DNA of 64,000 nucleotides from Bugula neritina. Lineage: Eukaryota; Bryozoa; Gymnolaemata; Cheilostomatida; Bugulidae. The position numbers and the translations under genes are program-made. The notes below the pieces were generated by a model. That model did no database searches and was not told the origin of the DNA. It saw only the letters and a program-made list of their open reading frames with translations. Where the stretch lies: assembly GCA_964035545.1 (NCBI GenBank), contig OZ037765.1, positions 35,043,504-35,107,503 of the forward strand, written 5' to 3'. How positions within the stretch are numbered: the stretch's first letter is position 1; each line of letters begins with the position of its first letter. Shown one piece after another: positions 43,176 to 55,800 of this stretch.

Positions 43176-43657
43176 ATGGAAGAAACTGACACAGCTTTAG
43201 AATCAGAAGAAGGGGTAAATGTGAGTAAAATTATTGGTACTAGAAACACAGACCCCGAGATTGAGCCAGTGGAGTATGAGAAAGCTTCTGAAGTGGTGAC
43301 AGAATCACTACTAACTGTTCAGCATTTATCAACAGAAATGCTTGATATACAAGGTAATTGAAGCCTGATTTGTATTCTTGCATTCAAGAAATTCAAAATA
43401 ATGACGCAAGTATAACATGGTTGTGTATTCCAGTGAAATGTGTTGAATACCTGGTTGACTGGTGTTCACAATGGGGTCCAGAGATGGAGGTGCAAACAGC
43501 AGACGTTATATCTGCGTGTGATGACTGCCATACATACTATGACCAAGTGATGAATAGAATAGACAATCTACAAATGGAGCTAAATCTTCAAACTAAAACA
43601 ATAGATGCACCAGATATCGGCCATGAACTTGAAATGGGTGGAAATACTGACTGTTGA
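43176..43657 (+). CDS. Unrecognised small acidic protein, 2 exons, 133 aa
   Basis: Exons 43176-43353 and 43434-43657 are separated by an 80-base GT-AG intron with matching phase, giving a 402-bp frame. The protein begins MEETDTALESEEG and is acidic. Residues about 40-110 look helical (EYEKASEVVTESLLTVQHL, then YYDQVMNRIDNLQMELNLQ), suggesting a short coiled-coil subunit. It also has four cysteines in CVEYLVDWC and CDDC. I do not recognise the family; small adaptor-type subunits of multi-protein complexes look like this, but that is not evidence of function. AATAAA lies at about 43726. It converges on WASHC5, with stops about 210 bases apart and 3' UTRs probably overlapping. Confidence 0.6.
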
Positions 43658-43869
43658 ATTTAACTGTAATAATTTTTTATTTGTTTAAATATAAATATAA
43701 AAGTTGACATTATTTTTGTTGAGAAAATAAAATAAGTATTACCAATCGACTTTGAGTGCTTTGATTGCTGGTGAGTGCTATAAAAACTTTCAAGTAAAAG
43801 TTCAACAATATCTACAAAAATAGCAGTGTATAAAATGCTTGAATAATAATGTTTATTGTTGACCATCCT

Positions 43870-46800
43870 CTATCGTGCTAGAACTTCTCTGTACTGGTCG
43901 AATATGAATGTTGGAATATGAGCCTCAATAACCTATAAAGTAAAATACACAACAGCTAAAACTTAAGCTCTCTTCTCACAAATTCAACTTTTACATTTGT
44001 GGCCATATAATAGTTACAGGGTAATGGCATTTATTGATTGCCACCTCCATAGAAAACAACTGATTCTAAATCATTGTCAGGTGGAGATTAGTTGGTTTTT
44101 TATGTTATGAATATTTTAACTAGTGAATAAAAGATTCAGTCAAATTAATCACATACCTTTCGGCGTATTCTCCCATGATATATAAACTCTTCAAGGAACA
44201 GCATCCCACATACTGCATCGGCTGGAAAATCTTGCATCTTCTGACTGAAAATATTTAAATTTCTGCAATAATGTGCAGTGTTGCCTAGTAATCAACTATG
44301 CTTTATATAAATTCATAACATGAGAAATTTCTGAATAACACATGTGAATGTTGAACGAGCAAGTATAGAACTTTTTAATGATATAAAAGTGACAAGAGAC
44401 TTTCACCAGTGAGAATATTGAGCTAGTAATACTCATACTTAGCTGATCCTTCCAGTGACAGAGTCTTGATATACTGTGCCAAAAGCTGGAAGAAAGTGTC
44501 CGTCAGTGTAGAGTTGAATTGCTTCAATACCGTCAGACAGCCAATGACAAATGGTGCACCATCCAACCCATCTGTCATTCGTTTAGACATCATTGTGCCT
44601 AATTAAAGAATTACTCAATACTGTGAGAAGGTATCATCGGAGATATTTTAGTGTAATTTGTTGGTGCAGAATGTTTTATATTTGAGGTTTAATGTCAGGC
44701 TTAGCCTTTATAAAATGGCAAATTCAGAGCTTTACGAGTGAAATTCATTATGATAATTTATTATAAACACAACCTCCTCTGTTATTTCGCAGAGAAAACT
44801 TTACATTTTTAAAACTGAGTGAAAATAGTTTTATTGGAAAACTTTTTACGTTGGTAAATGGGAAAACAACAAGTTTGCTAAAAGAAGTCTCAGTACACAA
44901 GGATGTATTTATAGACTATAGCATAGTCAATAGCAAGTGAAAGTCTCAGTACACTAGGATGTATTTATAGACTATAGAACAGTCAATAGCAAGTGAAAGT
45001 CTTAGTACACTAGGATGTATTTATAGACTATAGAATAGTCAATAGCAAGTGAAAGTCTTAGTACACTAGGATGTATTTATAGACTATAGAATAGTCAATA
45101 GCAAGTGAAAGTCTCAGTACGCTAGGATGTATTTATAGACTATAGAATAGTCAATAGCAAGTGAGCACTTGTTGACTGCAATATGAGACTGCCTTAGGTT
45201 TCAACAGGTCTTGAAAAGCTGATAATCAGTTGATACTGTGTATCACAAGAGATTGCACTACGTACCGACACTCTTGATATATTGCAGCTTGGGAAGTTGT
45301 GTGATCACCAGCATAAATATAGCTAAGGGTAGAGATGGTATGTTCTTGGTAGTTATGTATATCTACAACATGTAATAAAATATACAAGTAAAACAAGGGC
45401 TGAAAATTCTTATCATTAAACTGCTTATACAGGTTTCTATATTTTCTCTCATACAAACAGTAAATCTATGTTCACTTAAGCTATAAAAAGTTCCAATTGG
45501 CAATTCAAGTCTTACATTAGAGCAGCACAAATAATCAAATGATTAGACCACTAGCTGTCACACAAACTAACAATTATTGTGACTAGCTGCAAAATCAAGA
45601 CTCTTTTTCTCTACTCAATTATTATTATACCACCAATATTGATTATTAATGGGAAACGAAAACCACAATTCCTTCACATGAGTCACTGCATCACTAGCAT
45701 GGTTTACTAAACACAAACTGAGTGAGAACTGGCACAGCCACACAATATACAACCTTGTCAAAGGGGTTTGAGAGTCCTATAGATTCCAGGTAACTGGTCA
45801 GTTCATACATGAGAGGGTTTTCTTCACTTGGATAGGGTAGACTGGGCTCCTTGTAGTGCTTCTCAATATCATTCAGCAATGACCTTAATCAATCATATTG
45901 TATACAGAGTGCACAGAACTACTAAACAGGTAAAACAAACTAAACTATAGTCACTAAAAGATAAAAAGTTGCTATTTAATAGATTGCTAACAATTGAAAA
46001 AGCAATTTTCAAAGCCATAAACATTAACGAATATAAATATTATTAAAAAGAATAAAAGGTGGACGATAAATAACATAAAATAAAAAAATAATCATCATAA
46101 TTGCAAGTCCTGTAATTTAAACATTGCAAGTAGATATTTGACCAGAGTTCGGATTGGTGACTCACACATTCATATTGGACAAGGCACTGGCCAGGAACTT
46201 AGAGTCAAACTTAGAGGAAGTGGCTAACTCATGGGCTATCTGTTTCCTTAGTAACTGCATTTGTCCAATCTATAAAATACCACATAATTCAGAATGTTAT
46301 ATCTGTGTACTAGTCGGTGTATAATATATCAGTTGGTATATAACATATACTAGTGAGTACAGAGAACTCTAACTCACCTTGAGGATGGAGTTGACAAACG
46401 GAGGCCACAGCTTGGCTCCAGCTTGTGAAATCTGTTGATAAACTTTCTGATCAGCTAAACATACGAACATAGCATTTCAAGTAAAATACAAACCAAGTAG
46501 AATGTGTAAAAATAGAGGCTAGATATATAGATATATATTCTGCTAGCTGCGTATTTAGAAAGCTGGAGAGTTGGCAGTATGCATTGAATACAGCAGAAAT
46601 ATTCTCTGATACGGAAGAAGATTAACATGACCAAACATGGTGCTGATGAGATATTATTCAACATTACAAAATACATTCACAAGAAACTTTCACTCTTATA
46701 AATCACTAAATTAATTTTTTTATGCAAATATCTTTATACTGATTAGAGTAAGTAAATATTACGTTTTCTGATTATATGAAGAGTAAGTAACAGAGTAGGT

Positions 46801-49800
46801 AACAGAGTAGGTAACAGAGTAGGTAATAGAGAAGGTAACAGAGTAGGCAATAGAGTAGGTAACACAGGAGGTAATAGAGTAGGTGGACACATGTGACTCA
46901 CCAGGAAGTCTGTCTATAGGCATCAGGGCTGACTCAGCAACCGACTTCACTTCCAACCAGACTTTCTCCCTGGCGACAACTCTCTCAAGGTACTTGACAA
47001 GTTCTTGCAGCTGCTGTACTATCATGAATGAGAAGAGCCTGTCTAGCCCTGTCAGCCCCATGACATCCACACTTTGCTACCAAAGATTATATATACTTAT
47101 AGTGTAGCTCCACACTCTGCTACCAAAGATTATATATATTTATAGTGTAGCTCCACGCTGTGCTACCAAAGATTATATATATACTTATAGCGTAGCTCCA
47201 CACTCTGCTACCAAAGATTATATATATTTATAGTGTAGCTCCACACTCTGCTACCAAAGATTATATATATACTTATAGCGTAGCTCCACACTCTGCTACC
47301 AAAGATTATATATATTTATAGTGGTCAGGTCAGGATCTAATAACCTGCTACTGGTACCATGTAATCCAGTACCACCTGTTTCATGATCGAGCCGCTGGCG
47401 ACTAAACCAGTGTACACCCGCTGCCTTGCGGGATGTGTTTCAAATAAACACAAAGGCTATGGGAGGTGGTCCCTATACAAACACAACGGGTCTGTGAACA
47501 CTCGTCAGGAAACTGAAAGGGCGAATGAATTCCATGAATCAACGGCCATTCACTGCAACTAGGTATGTTTTCCAGTCGTCGAGGCTCCCTTGCCACTGGA
47601 TCCATACATGCCTAGCCAAGCTTACAGAGTATCGTTTCGTGCGACAATGCTCTATACCACGCACAGCTTCTGCTTGCAACCCTCCTCAAGCCCTGCGGCG
47701 ATTGGAGCGTAGCGACGGGAACAGGGAAGTGAAGCCTGGAAGTTTCCAGTTACAAACCAGCACGTAGGCGGTAGAGATTTATCAGTCGCTCAACTTAGGA
47801 CAGGGAGCAGTATGGTTGTTCGGTAGTGATCTCTATGACTGAGCAGTCCTTTTTAGGACCCACTCTGCTCACCTCAATCAGAGGAGAGGGCTAGAAAAGG
47901 TGCCCCAAACATAGTCTGCTCCCAACTCAACCTGGCTGGATTACCGCGTCCAGCGGGTTCACCTCTTTGCGGTCAGAAAATACAAATGAACATAGCAACC
48001 TGGAATGTACGGACAATGATGGACAATGATAAATCAAACAGACCTGAGAGAAGAACGGCTTTCATAGCTCGTGAACTCAGAAGACTAAATGTAGACATAG
48101 CAGCCCTTCAGGAAACTCGCTTAGCTGATGAAGGGCAGCTCACGGAAATTGGTGGTGGGTACACTTTTTTCTGGAGAGGGAAACCAGCTGATGAACAGAG
48201 AGTTCATGGGGTTGGTTTCGCTATCAAGAATGAGGTTGTGAGGAAACTCGACCAGCTACCAGTGGGAATCAACGACAGGATGATGACTCTCCAACTAAAC
48301 CTACGCCGCAACAGGAAAGCAACATTGATTTCAGCATATGCACCGACATTGCTTGCTGATCATCAGGAAAAGGAGCAGTTCTACTCCAATCTAGATATGG
48401 TTCTATCAGGGATCCCCAAGAGTGCGAAAATCATGGTCCTTGGAGATTTCAATGCTCGGGTTGGAAAAGATCACCATGTGTGGAAAAAGATAATTGGTAA
48501 AGATGGGACTGGGAAGCTAAATAGCAATGGGGAAATACTGCTCACCAAATGTGCTGAACACTCCTTGGTAATCACAAACACTCTTTTTAGACAGAAAGAC
48601 CGACGCAAGACCTCATGGAGACATCCCAGATCTGGCCACTGGCACCTTATCGACTACATCATTGTCAAACAACGGGATGTGCAGGATGTGTGTATAACCC
48701 GAGCTATGGACCTATCTGATGCTTGCTGGACAGACCATCGACTGATTCTGGCAAAAATGAACATATGTATTCATCCAAAACAAATGAACAGGAAAAGAAA
48801 GCAGACAAAAATAAATCTATCGCTGCTCAACCAGCCAGAAATAAAGCAGAGCTTCCAAAGTGAGCTCACAGAGAATATCCAAGATATTGATATAAATTCT
48901 ACTCATGGCAGCTGGGAAGTTCTGAGAGATTCGATCTTGAAAACATGCCACTCAACCCTGGGTAAACCAGAACGAAAACATGAAGATTGGTTTGATGACA
49001 ACGAACAAGAAATAAACGAGCTCATAAAGGAGAAACGCCATGCTTTCAGCTTATGGCACCAAGACTATAGAAATGTGGAAAAAAGGGAACATTATCATAA
49101 AATGAGAAGGAAAGTACAGGCGAGAATAAGGACAATAAAAAATGACTGGTGGATCCGAAAATCTGAGGAGCTTCAGAGACTTGCTGAGACAAACAGTAGC
49201 AAAGAGTTCTTTTCCGCTACGAAGAGATTGTATGGCCCAATTTTTGGAGGATGTGGGCCAATAGCTTCCAAAGATGGTTCCACAATACATAAGGGGAAAG
49301 ATGAGATCAAGGGCAGATGGGCTGAACATTTCTCAGAGCTGCTTAACCAAGACACTATGGTAGATGAGAAGACCTTAGAATGTCTGCCACAACTGTCAAT
49401 ACTGACCCACCTAGCCGAACCCCCAACGATTGACGAACTTGAGAAAGCATTATCCATGACTAAGTCAGGAAAAGCTGCCGGACCGGATGGAATACCTGGA
49501 GAGATTTTTAAAGGTGGTGGGCTAGAATTGAACAGAAAATTGCTGGAGCTCTTTCAGCTGATTTGGGAAAAAGAATCACTTCATCCTGATCTGAAGGATG
49601 CTAATATTGTAACTCTTTACAAGAAGGGTAACAGAGCCGATTGTGGAAACTATAGGGGTATCTCTCTGCTATCCATTGCTGGAAAGCTTCTGGCGAGAAT
49701 AGTTAGTTTTAGACTTGGCCAATTGACAGAGAGATGCCTACCAGAGAGCCAATGTGGCTTCAGACCTTACCGAGGAACTGTGGATATGATTTTTGCTGCT

Positions 49801-52800
49801 CGGCAGATTCAAGAAAAATGCCTAGAGCAGCACCGTGATCTGTTTATGGCATTCATCGATCTAAAGAAAGCCTTTGACACAGTTCACAGACCAACGCTGT
49901 GGAAAGTGCTAGGCAAGATTGGATGCCCCGACAAATTAGTTACCATCATTCGCATCTTACATGATGACATGAAGGCATCAGTATTAGTTGATGGAGACCA
50001 CTCTAAGGAGTTTCCTGTGAACACAGGAGTAAAACAGGGATGTGTGATAGCACCTACTTTGTTCTCGATTTTCCTCACTGCTGTACTTCAACTAGTGAGT
50101 GAATGTATGCCATCTGGAGTAAGAATCAGATATAGATTTAATGATATTTTCAATGTCAGACGTCTCAGAGCTAAGACGAAGACAGCTACCGAGGCTATCC
50201 ATGAACTGCAGTATGCTGATGATAACATGATCATGGCTCATTCCGAGGAGGAACTTCAACTTGCTCTCACAGCATTCAATACAGCATACACCTCTCTTGG
50301 TCTAACACTCAATGCCAAGAAGACGCAAGTAATGTACCAACCACACCCGAATACTGAAAGACATGAGGATTTTTCCCTCAAGGTGGGAGACCAAATATTA
50401 GACCAAGTCACTACCTTCAACTATTTAGGTAGCTGCCTATCCTCTAAAGCAAACATTGATGCTGAAATAAACCGAAGACTCCAGGCCGCCAGCTCCGCAT
50501 TTGGGAGGCTGCAAACACGCATTTTCAACAACAAGGATATATACAGACAGACCAAACTAAAAGTATACAAAGCCATTGTTCTCCCGACACTACTTTATGC
50601 CTCTGAAACTTGGGTAACCTACAGCCACAACCTGCTGTCCCTCGAGAGATTTCACAACCGCAGTCTCAGGCGAATCCTCGGAGTCAAATGGCAAGACAGG
50701 CAGACTACTAACAGTGTCCTCGATAAAGCTCAAACTACAAGTATTACTACCATGATTGTGAAGAGACAACTGAAGTGGTCTGGCCATGTGGTAAGAATGG
50801 ATGATAACCGGCTACCAAAAAAGATCATGTACTCTGAGCTGAACACTGGAAATCGCTCACAGGGTGGTCAGAGGAAAAGGTATAAAGACACTCTACACGA
50901 GAGCCTTAAGCAGTGTTTCATTCGACCACAGACCTGGGAAGTTCAGGCCTTGGACAGAAAAAATTGGAGAACTGTTGTGCATCAAGGGACAGCGATTTTT
51001 GAACAACAACAACGCCAAAAACGAGAGCACAAACGGTTGTTAAGGAAAAGCAGGGAGTTAGGCTCTGTTACACACCCACCAGTGACTAACTCTAGTAACA
51101 TTTGTCCTCACTGTGGCAAATTATGCCGATCTCGAATTGGGCTTGTGAGTCACCTCAGAACTCACAACCTCTAGTAGGATTTTACGGATTTTTGAACTGG
51201 AACGGATTACGGATCACGGCACAGACTAGGGCTTGCAAGCAGACATCATACTCGTCACACGAGGGATTGCTGACACACATATTTATAGTGTAGCTCCACA
51301 CTTTGCTACCAAAGATTATATATATATTTATAGTGTAGCCCCACACTCTGCTACCAAAGATTATATATATTTATAGTGTAGCTCCACACTTTGCTACCAA
51401 AGATTATATATATATTTATAGTGTAGCCCCACACTCTGCTACCAAAGATTATATATATTTATAGTGTAGCTTCCCACTGTGCTACCAAAGATTATATATA
51501 CTTATAGTGTAGCTCCCACTTTACTACCAAAGATTATATATACTTATAGTGTAGCTCCACACTGTGCTACCAAAGATTATATATATTTATAGTGTAGCTG
51601 CCCACTCTGCTACCAAAGATTATATATATTTATAGTGTAGCTCCCCACTCTGCTACCAAAGATTATATATATTTATAGTGTAGCTCCCCACTCTGCTACC
51701 AAAGATTATATATATTTATAGTGTAGCTCCCCACTCTGCTACCAAAGATTATATATATTTATAGTGTAGCTCCCCACTCTGCTACCAAAGATTATATATA
51801 TATTTATAGTGTAGCTCCCCACTCTGCTACCAAAGATTATATATATTTATAGTGTAGCTCCCCACTCTGCTACCAAAGATTATATATATTTATAGTGTAG
51901 CTCCCCACTCTGCTACCAAAGATTATATATATTTATAGTGTAGCTCCCCACTCTGCTACCAAAGATTATATATATACTTATAGCGTAACTCCCCACTTTA
52001 CTACCAAAGATTATACACACAGATATGCTGGTGCTCTACCTGCAACTGATGGGCAAGCCTGCTGTTCACAACCTCTTCCTTTGTCTTGTAGTCATACCAG
52101 GCACTCATCTGGTCTATGTACACAGTTGATCTACAGAAAAAGGTTCTGAGGCTATGTAGCTATATATGACAGTACTATGTAGCTATATATGACAGTACTA
52201 TGTAGCTATATATGACAGTACTATGTAGCTATATATGACAGTACTATGTAGCTATATATGACAGTACTATGTAGCTATATATGACAGTACTATGTAGCTA
52301 TATATGACAGTACTATGTAGCTATATATGACAGTACTATATAGCTATATATGACAGTACTATGTAGCTATATATGACAGTACTATGTAGCTATATATGAC
52401 AGTACTATGTAGCTATATATGACAGTACTATGTAGCTATATATGACAGTACTATGTAGCTATATATGACAGTACTATGTAGCTATATATGACAGTACTAT
52501 GTAGCTATATATGACAGTACTATGTAGCTATATATGACAGTACTATGTAGCTATATATGACAGTACTATGTAGCTATATATGACAGTACTATGTAGCTAT
52601 ATATGACAGTACTATGTAGCTATATATGACAGTACTATGTAGCTATATATGACAGTACTATGTAGCTATATATGACAGTACTATGTAGCTATATATGACA
52701 GTACTATGTAGCTATATATGACAGTACTAAGCTATGTAGCTATATATGACAGTACTATGTAGCTATATATGACAGTACTATGTAGCTATATATGACAGTA

Positions 52801-55800
52801 CTATGTAGCTATATATGACAGTACTATATAGCTATATATGACAGTACTATATAGCTATATATGACAGTACTATGTAGCTATATATGACAGTACTATGTAG
52901 CTATATATGACAGTACTATGTAGCTATATATGACAGTACTATGTAGCTATATATGACAGTACTATGTAGCTATATATGACAGTACTATGTAGCTATATAT
53001 GACAGTACTATGTAGCTATATATGACAGTACTATGTAGCTATATATGACAGTACTATGTAGCTATATATATGACAGTACTAAGCTATGAATAACCCCAAA
53101 GGGGAGATAAACCTGCAGTTAGAATCTCACCGAGGATCCGTGATTCTGAGAATCTCCTGCGCCAACCTGCCAATGAAGTTCACGGAGCTGTCAACAGGGG
53201 GAAACCGGGGAATGGGAATTGTCTTACTTTGATAAATGCTTTGGAAGTCTAACACCTGCAGAGAAGAGCATATTGCTGCTATTATTACAAGACATAGAGA
53301 CTTGAGTTGACAAGACATAGAGACTTGAGTTGACAAGACATAGAGACTTGAGTTGAGAAGACATAGAGACTTGTCAATTCAAGTTGAAAAGCAAGCGCTA
53401 GCTGGTGGTTTTATTATTCAATATGCATGTTGCATGGCAGGTTTATGAGCTACACACCTGTTCATTTACTACAAGCTTTAGTAAGAATTATGTCAACATA
53501 TTTAAAGGTTTCAAGCAGGTGAGTCGAGGTAATATATAGAGACAACATCTACATAGTGACAGGAAGTAGCAGTGACAGGAAGTAGCAGTGACAGGAAGTA
53601 GATGTGACAGGAAGTAGACTACCTTAGTTCGGAGGAAGCTGTTACACTCTTGCTCGACGTTGTAGTTAACAATACGAGACAGCTCCTCCTGCCATATCTT
53701 GAGGCCGTAGATATCCACGTAGTCCTGGATGTACTCAAATGACCTCCTGAACCCGTCCATCTTGGCACCGAGCTCACGCAGACGCGGCATCAACTCACTC
53801 GTCTGCAAACGAGAGACAGACACAACTATCGCCAGAGTAACAGAAGAAATAAGTTCACCAGTTGTAATAGAACTTCAGACTACCACAAATAGGACTGACA
53901 ATTTCTACAGACAGAGCAAAGAGTAGAACACACAAACTTTGAGTAAACATAAACAAACATACTGCTGTTAAATTAAAACATTCACATCACTTTTTCACAT
54001 AAAAACTAAATCTTGCACTTCTAAAATAATGTCTACTGGCAGCATTCTATATAACTCTCCTTGAGTTCAGAAAACTGCTACCTATCTATGCGAAACCGGG
54101 TGACAAGGTGACCTTGACTTGACCTCAACTGTTGACTGACAAGAACAGTTAGCCTGAGTAACTTTTGACAGACCTTAGCCTTAGGATTGAACATGAGTCC
54201 TTTGTGTAGGGCGTATGCCACCTGTTTGACCAGCTCTTTTCTGATTCCATCCTCGAGGAGCTGCTTGGGGTCGACCTTGATGATCCCCATGAGGGTCGTC
54301 TTCATCATGAGTATCCCCTCGGTGAACACGGAGATTGCGTAGGTGAGTTCTGCAACCTGCACACAGTACCGAATATGCAGGTAACACCCTCACTGTAGCA
54401 GTGTACTATACATAACACACAGTATTCTGCAGGTAACACCTTCACTGCAGCAGTGTACTATACATAACACACAGTATTCTGCAGGTAACACCTTCACTGC
54501 AGCAGTGTACTATACATAACACACAGTATTCTGCAGGTAACACCTTCACTGTAACAGTGTACTATACATAACACACAGTATTCTGCAGATAACACCTCAC
54601 CTTGTATCTCTCGTCCAGCTGTGCATACTCCTTCATCTTGTCTTTATCCAGTCTGGTCGGCACTTCTCTGATCTTACTAGTCTGCAGCTTGATGATCTGG
54701 TCCAGCAGGGAGAACATCGTCTCAGGTATAATCTACAGAATACTGTCTCAGGTATAATCTACAGAATACTGTCTCAGGTATAATCTACAGAACATCGTCT
54801 CAGGTATAATCTACAGAACATCGTCTCAGGTATAATCTACAGAACATCGTCTCAGGTATAATCTACAGAACATCGTCTCAGGTATAATCTACAGAACACT
54901 GTCCCAGGTATAATCTACAGAACATTGAAGCTGTAATCAAAGTTCAACACGGACCTGCAAGACTTTCCGGACGTAAGAGACCAGCTCCCCTGAGTAGTAC
55001 TGAGAGACACTGATGAGGTCCGGACTCTTGGCCTGGCTAATTCTCATCAAGGGAAGGTCAAGGGCAGATGCTAGCTATAAATAGTACGACAAGCGATAGT
55101 AGTCCTATAAATAGTATGAGACGTGGTGTAACATAGGACAACATACACATTTAATCATAATAAAATACCTTCAGGAAAGTTGCTCTTAGTTTAATGACAA
55201 GATCTGCTTTCTTCTTCACTCCTTCTTGCATATAAAACGTGTAACTAAAGCAAAGTTTGAAATACATAAATAAATACACCAACAACTTCATGATAGTAAA
55301 AGATTCATTACTTTCCCCCAGTAGTTGGAACAAAAGTAAGCAATGCAACCTATTCTGGAGTAGAGTCACACAGTGACATTTACTCAGTCACTCAGTCACT
55401 CAGACACTCACTCAGTCACCCACTCACTCACTCACACACTCACTTACACACCCACCCACTCTCTCACTCACTCTCTCACTCACTCACTCACTCACTCACT
55501 CACTCACTCACTCACTCACTCACTCACACACTCACTCACTAGCTCACTCACTCACACACTCACTCACTCACTCACACACACACTCACTCACCCACTCACT
55601 CACTCACCCACTCACTCACTCACCCACACACGCACTCACTGACTGACTGACTGACTGACTGACTCACTGACTCACTTACTGACTGACTCACTCACTCACA
55701 CACTCACTCACTTACTCACTCACTCACTCACTCACCTGTCTATGATCTGCCAGGCATAACTAAGATCCGATACAATTTGCAGATTAATCAGGACTTCCTC

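Noticed and set aside
43176-43657. Assignment of the small gene to a BLOC-1 or BORC subunit.
   Set aside because: Only general helical, acidic character; no family motif could be matched by eye.
52145-53085. Regular array considered as a CRISPR.
   Set aside because: Direct tandem repeats without unique spacers, within a eukaryotic intron; the same holds for the other arrays in the window.
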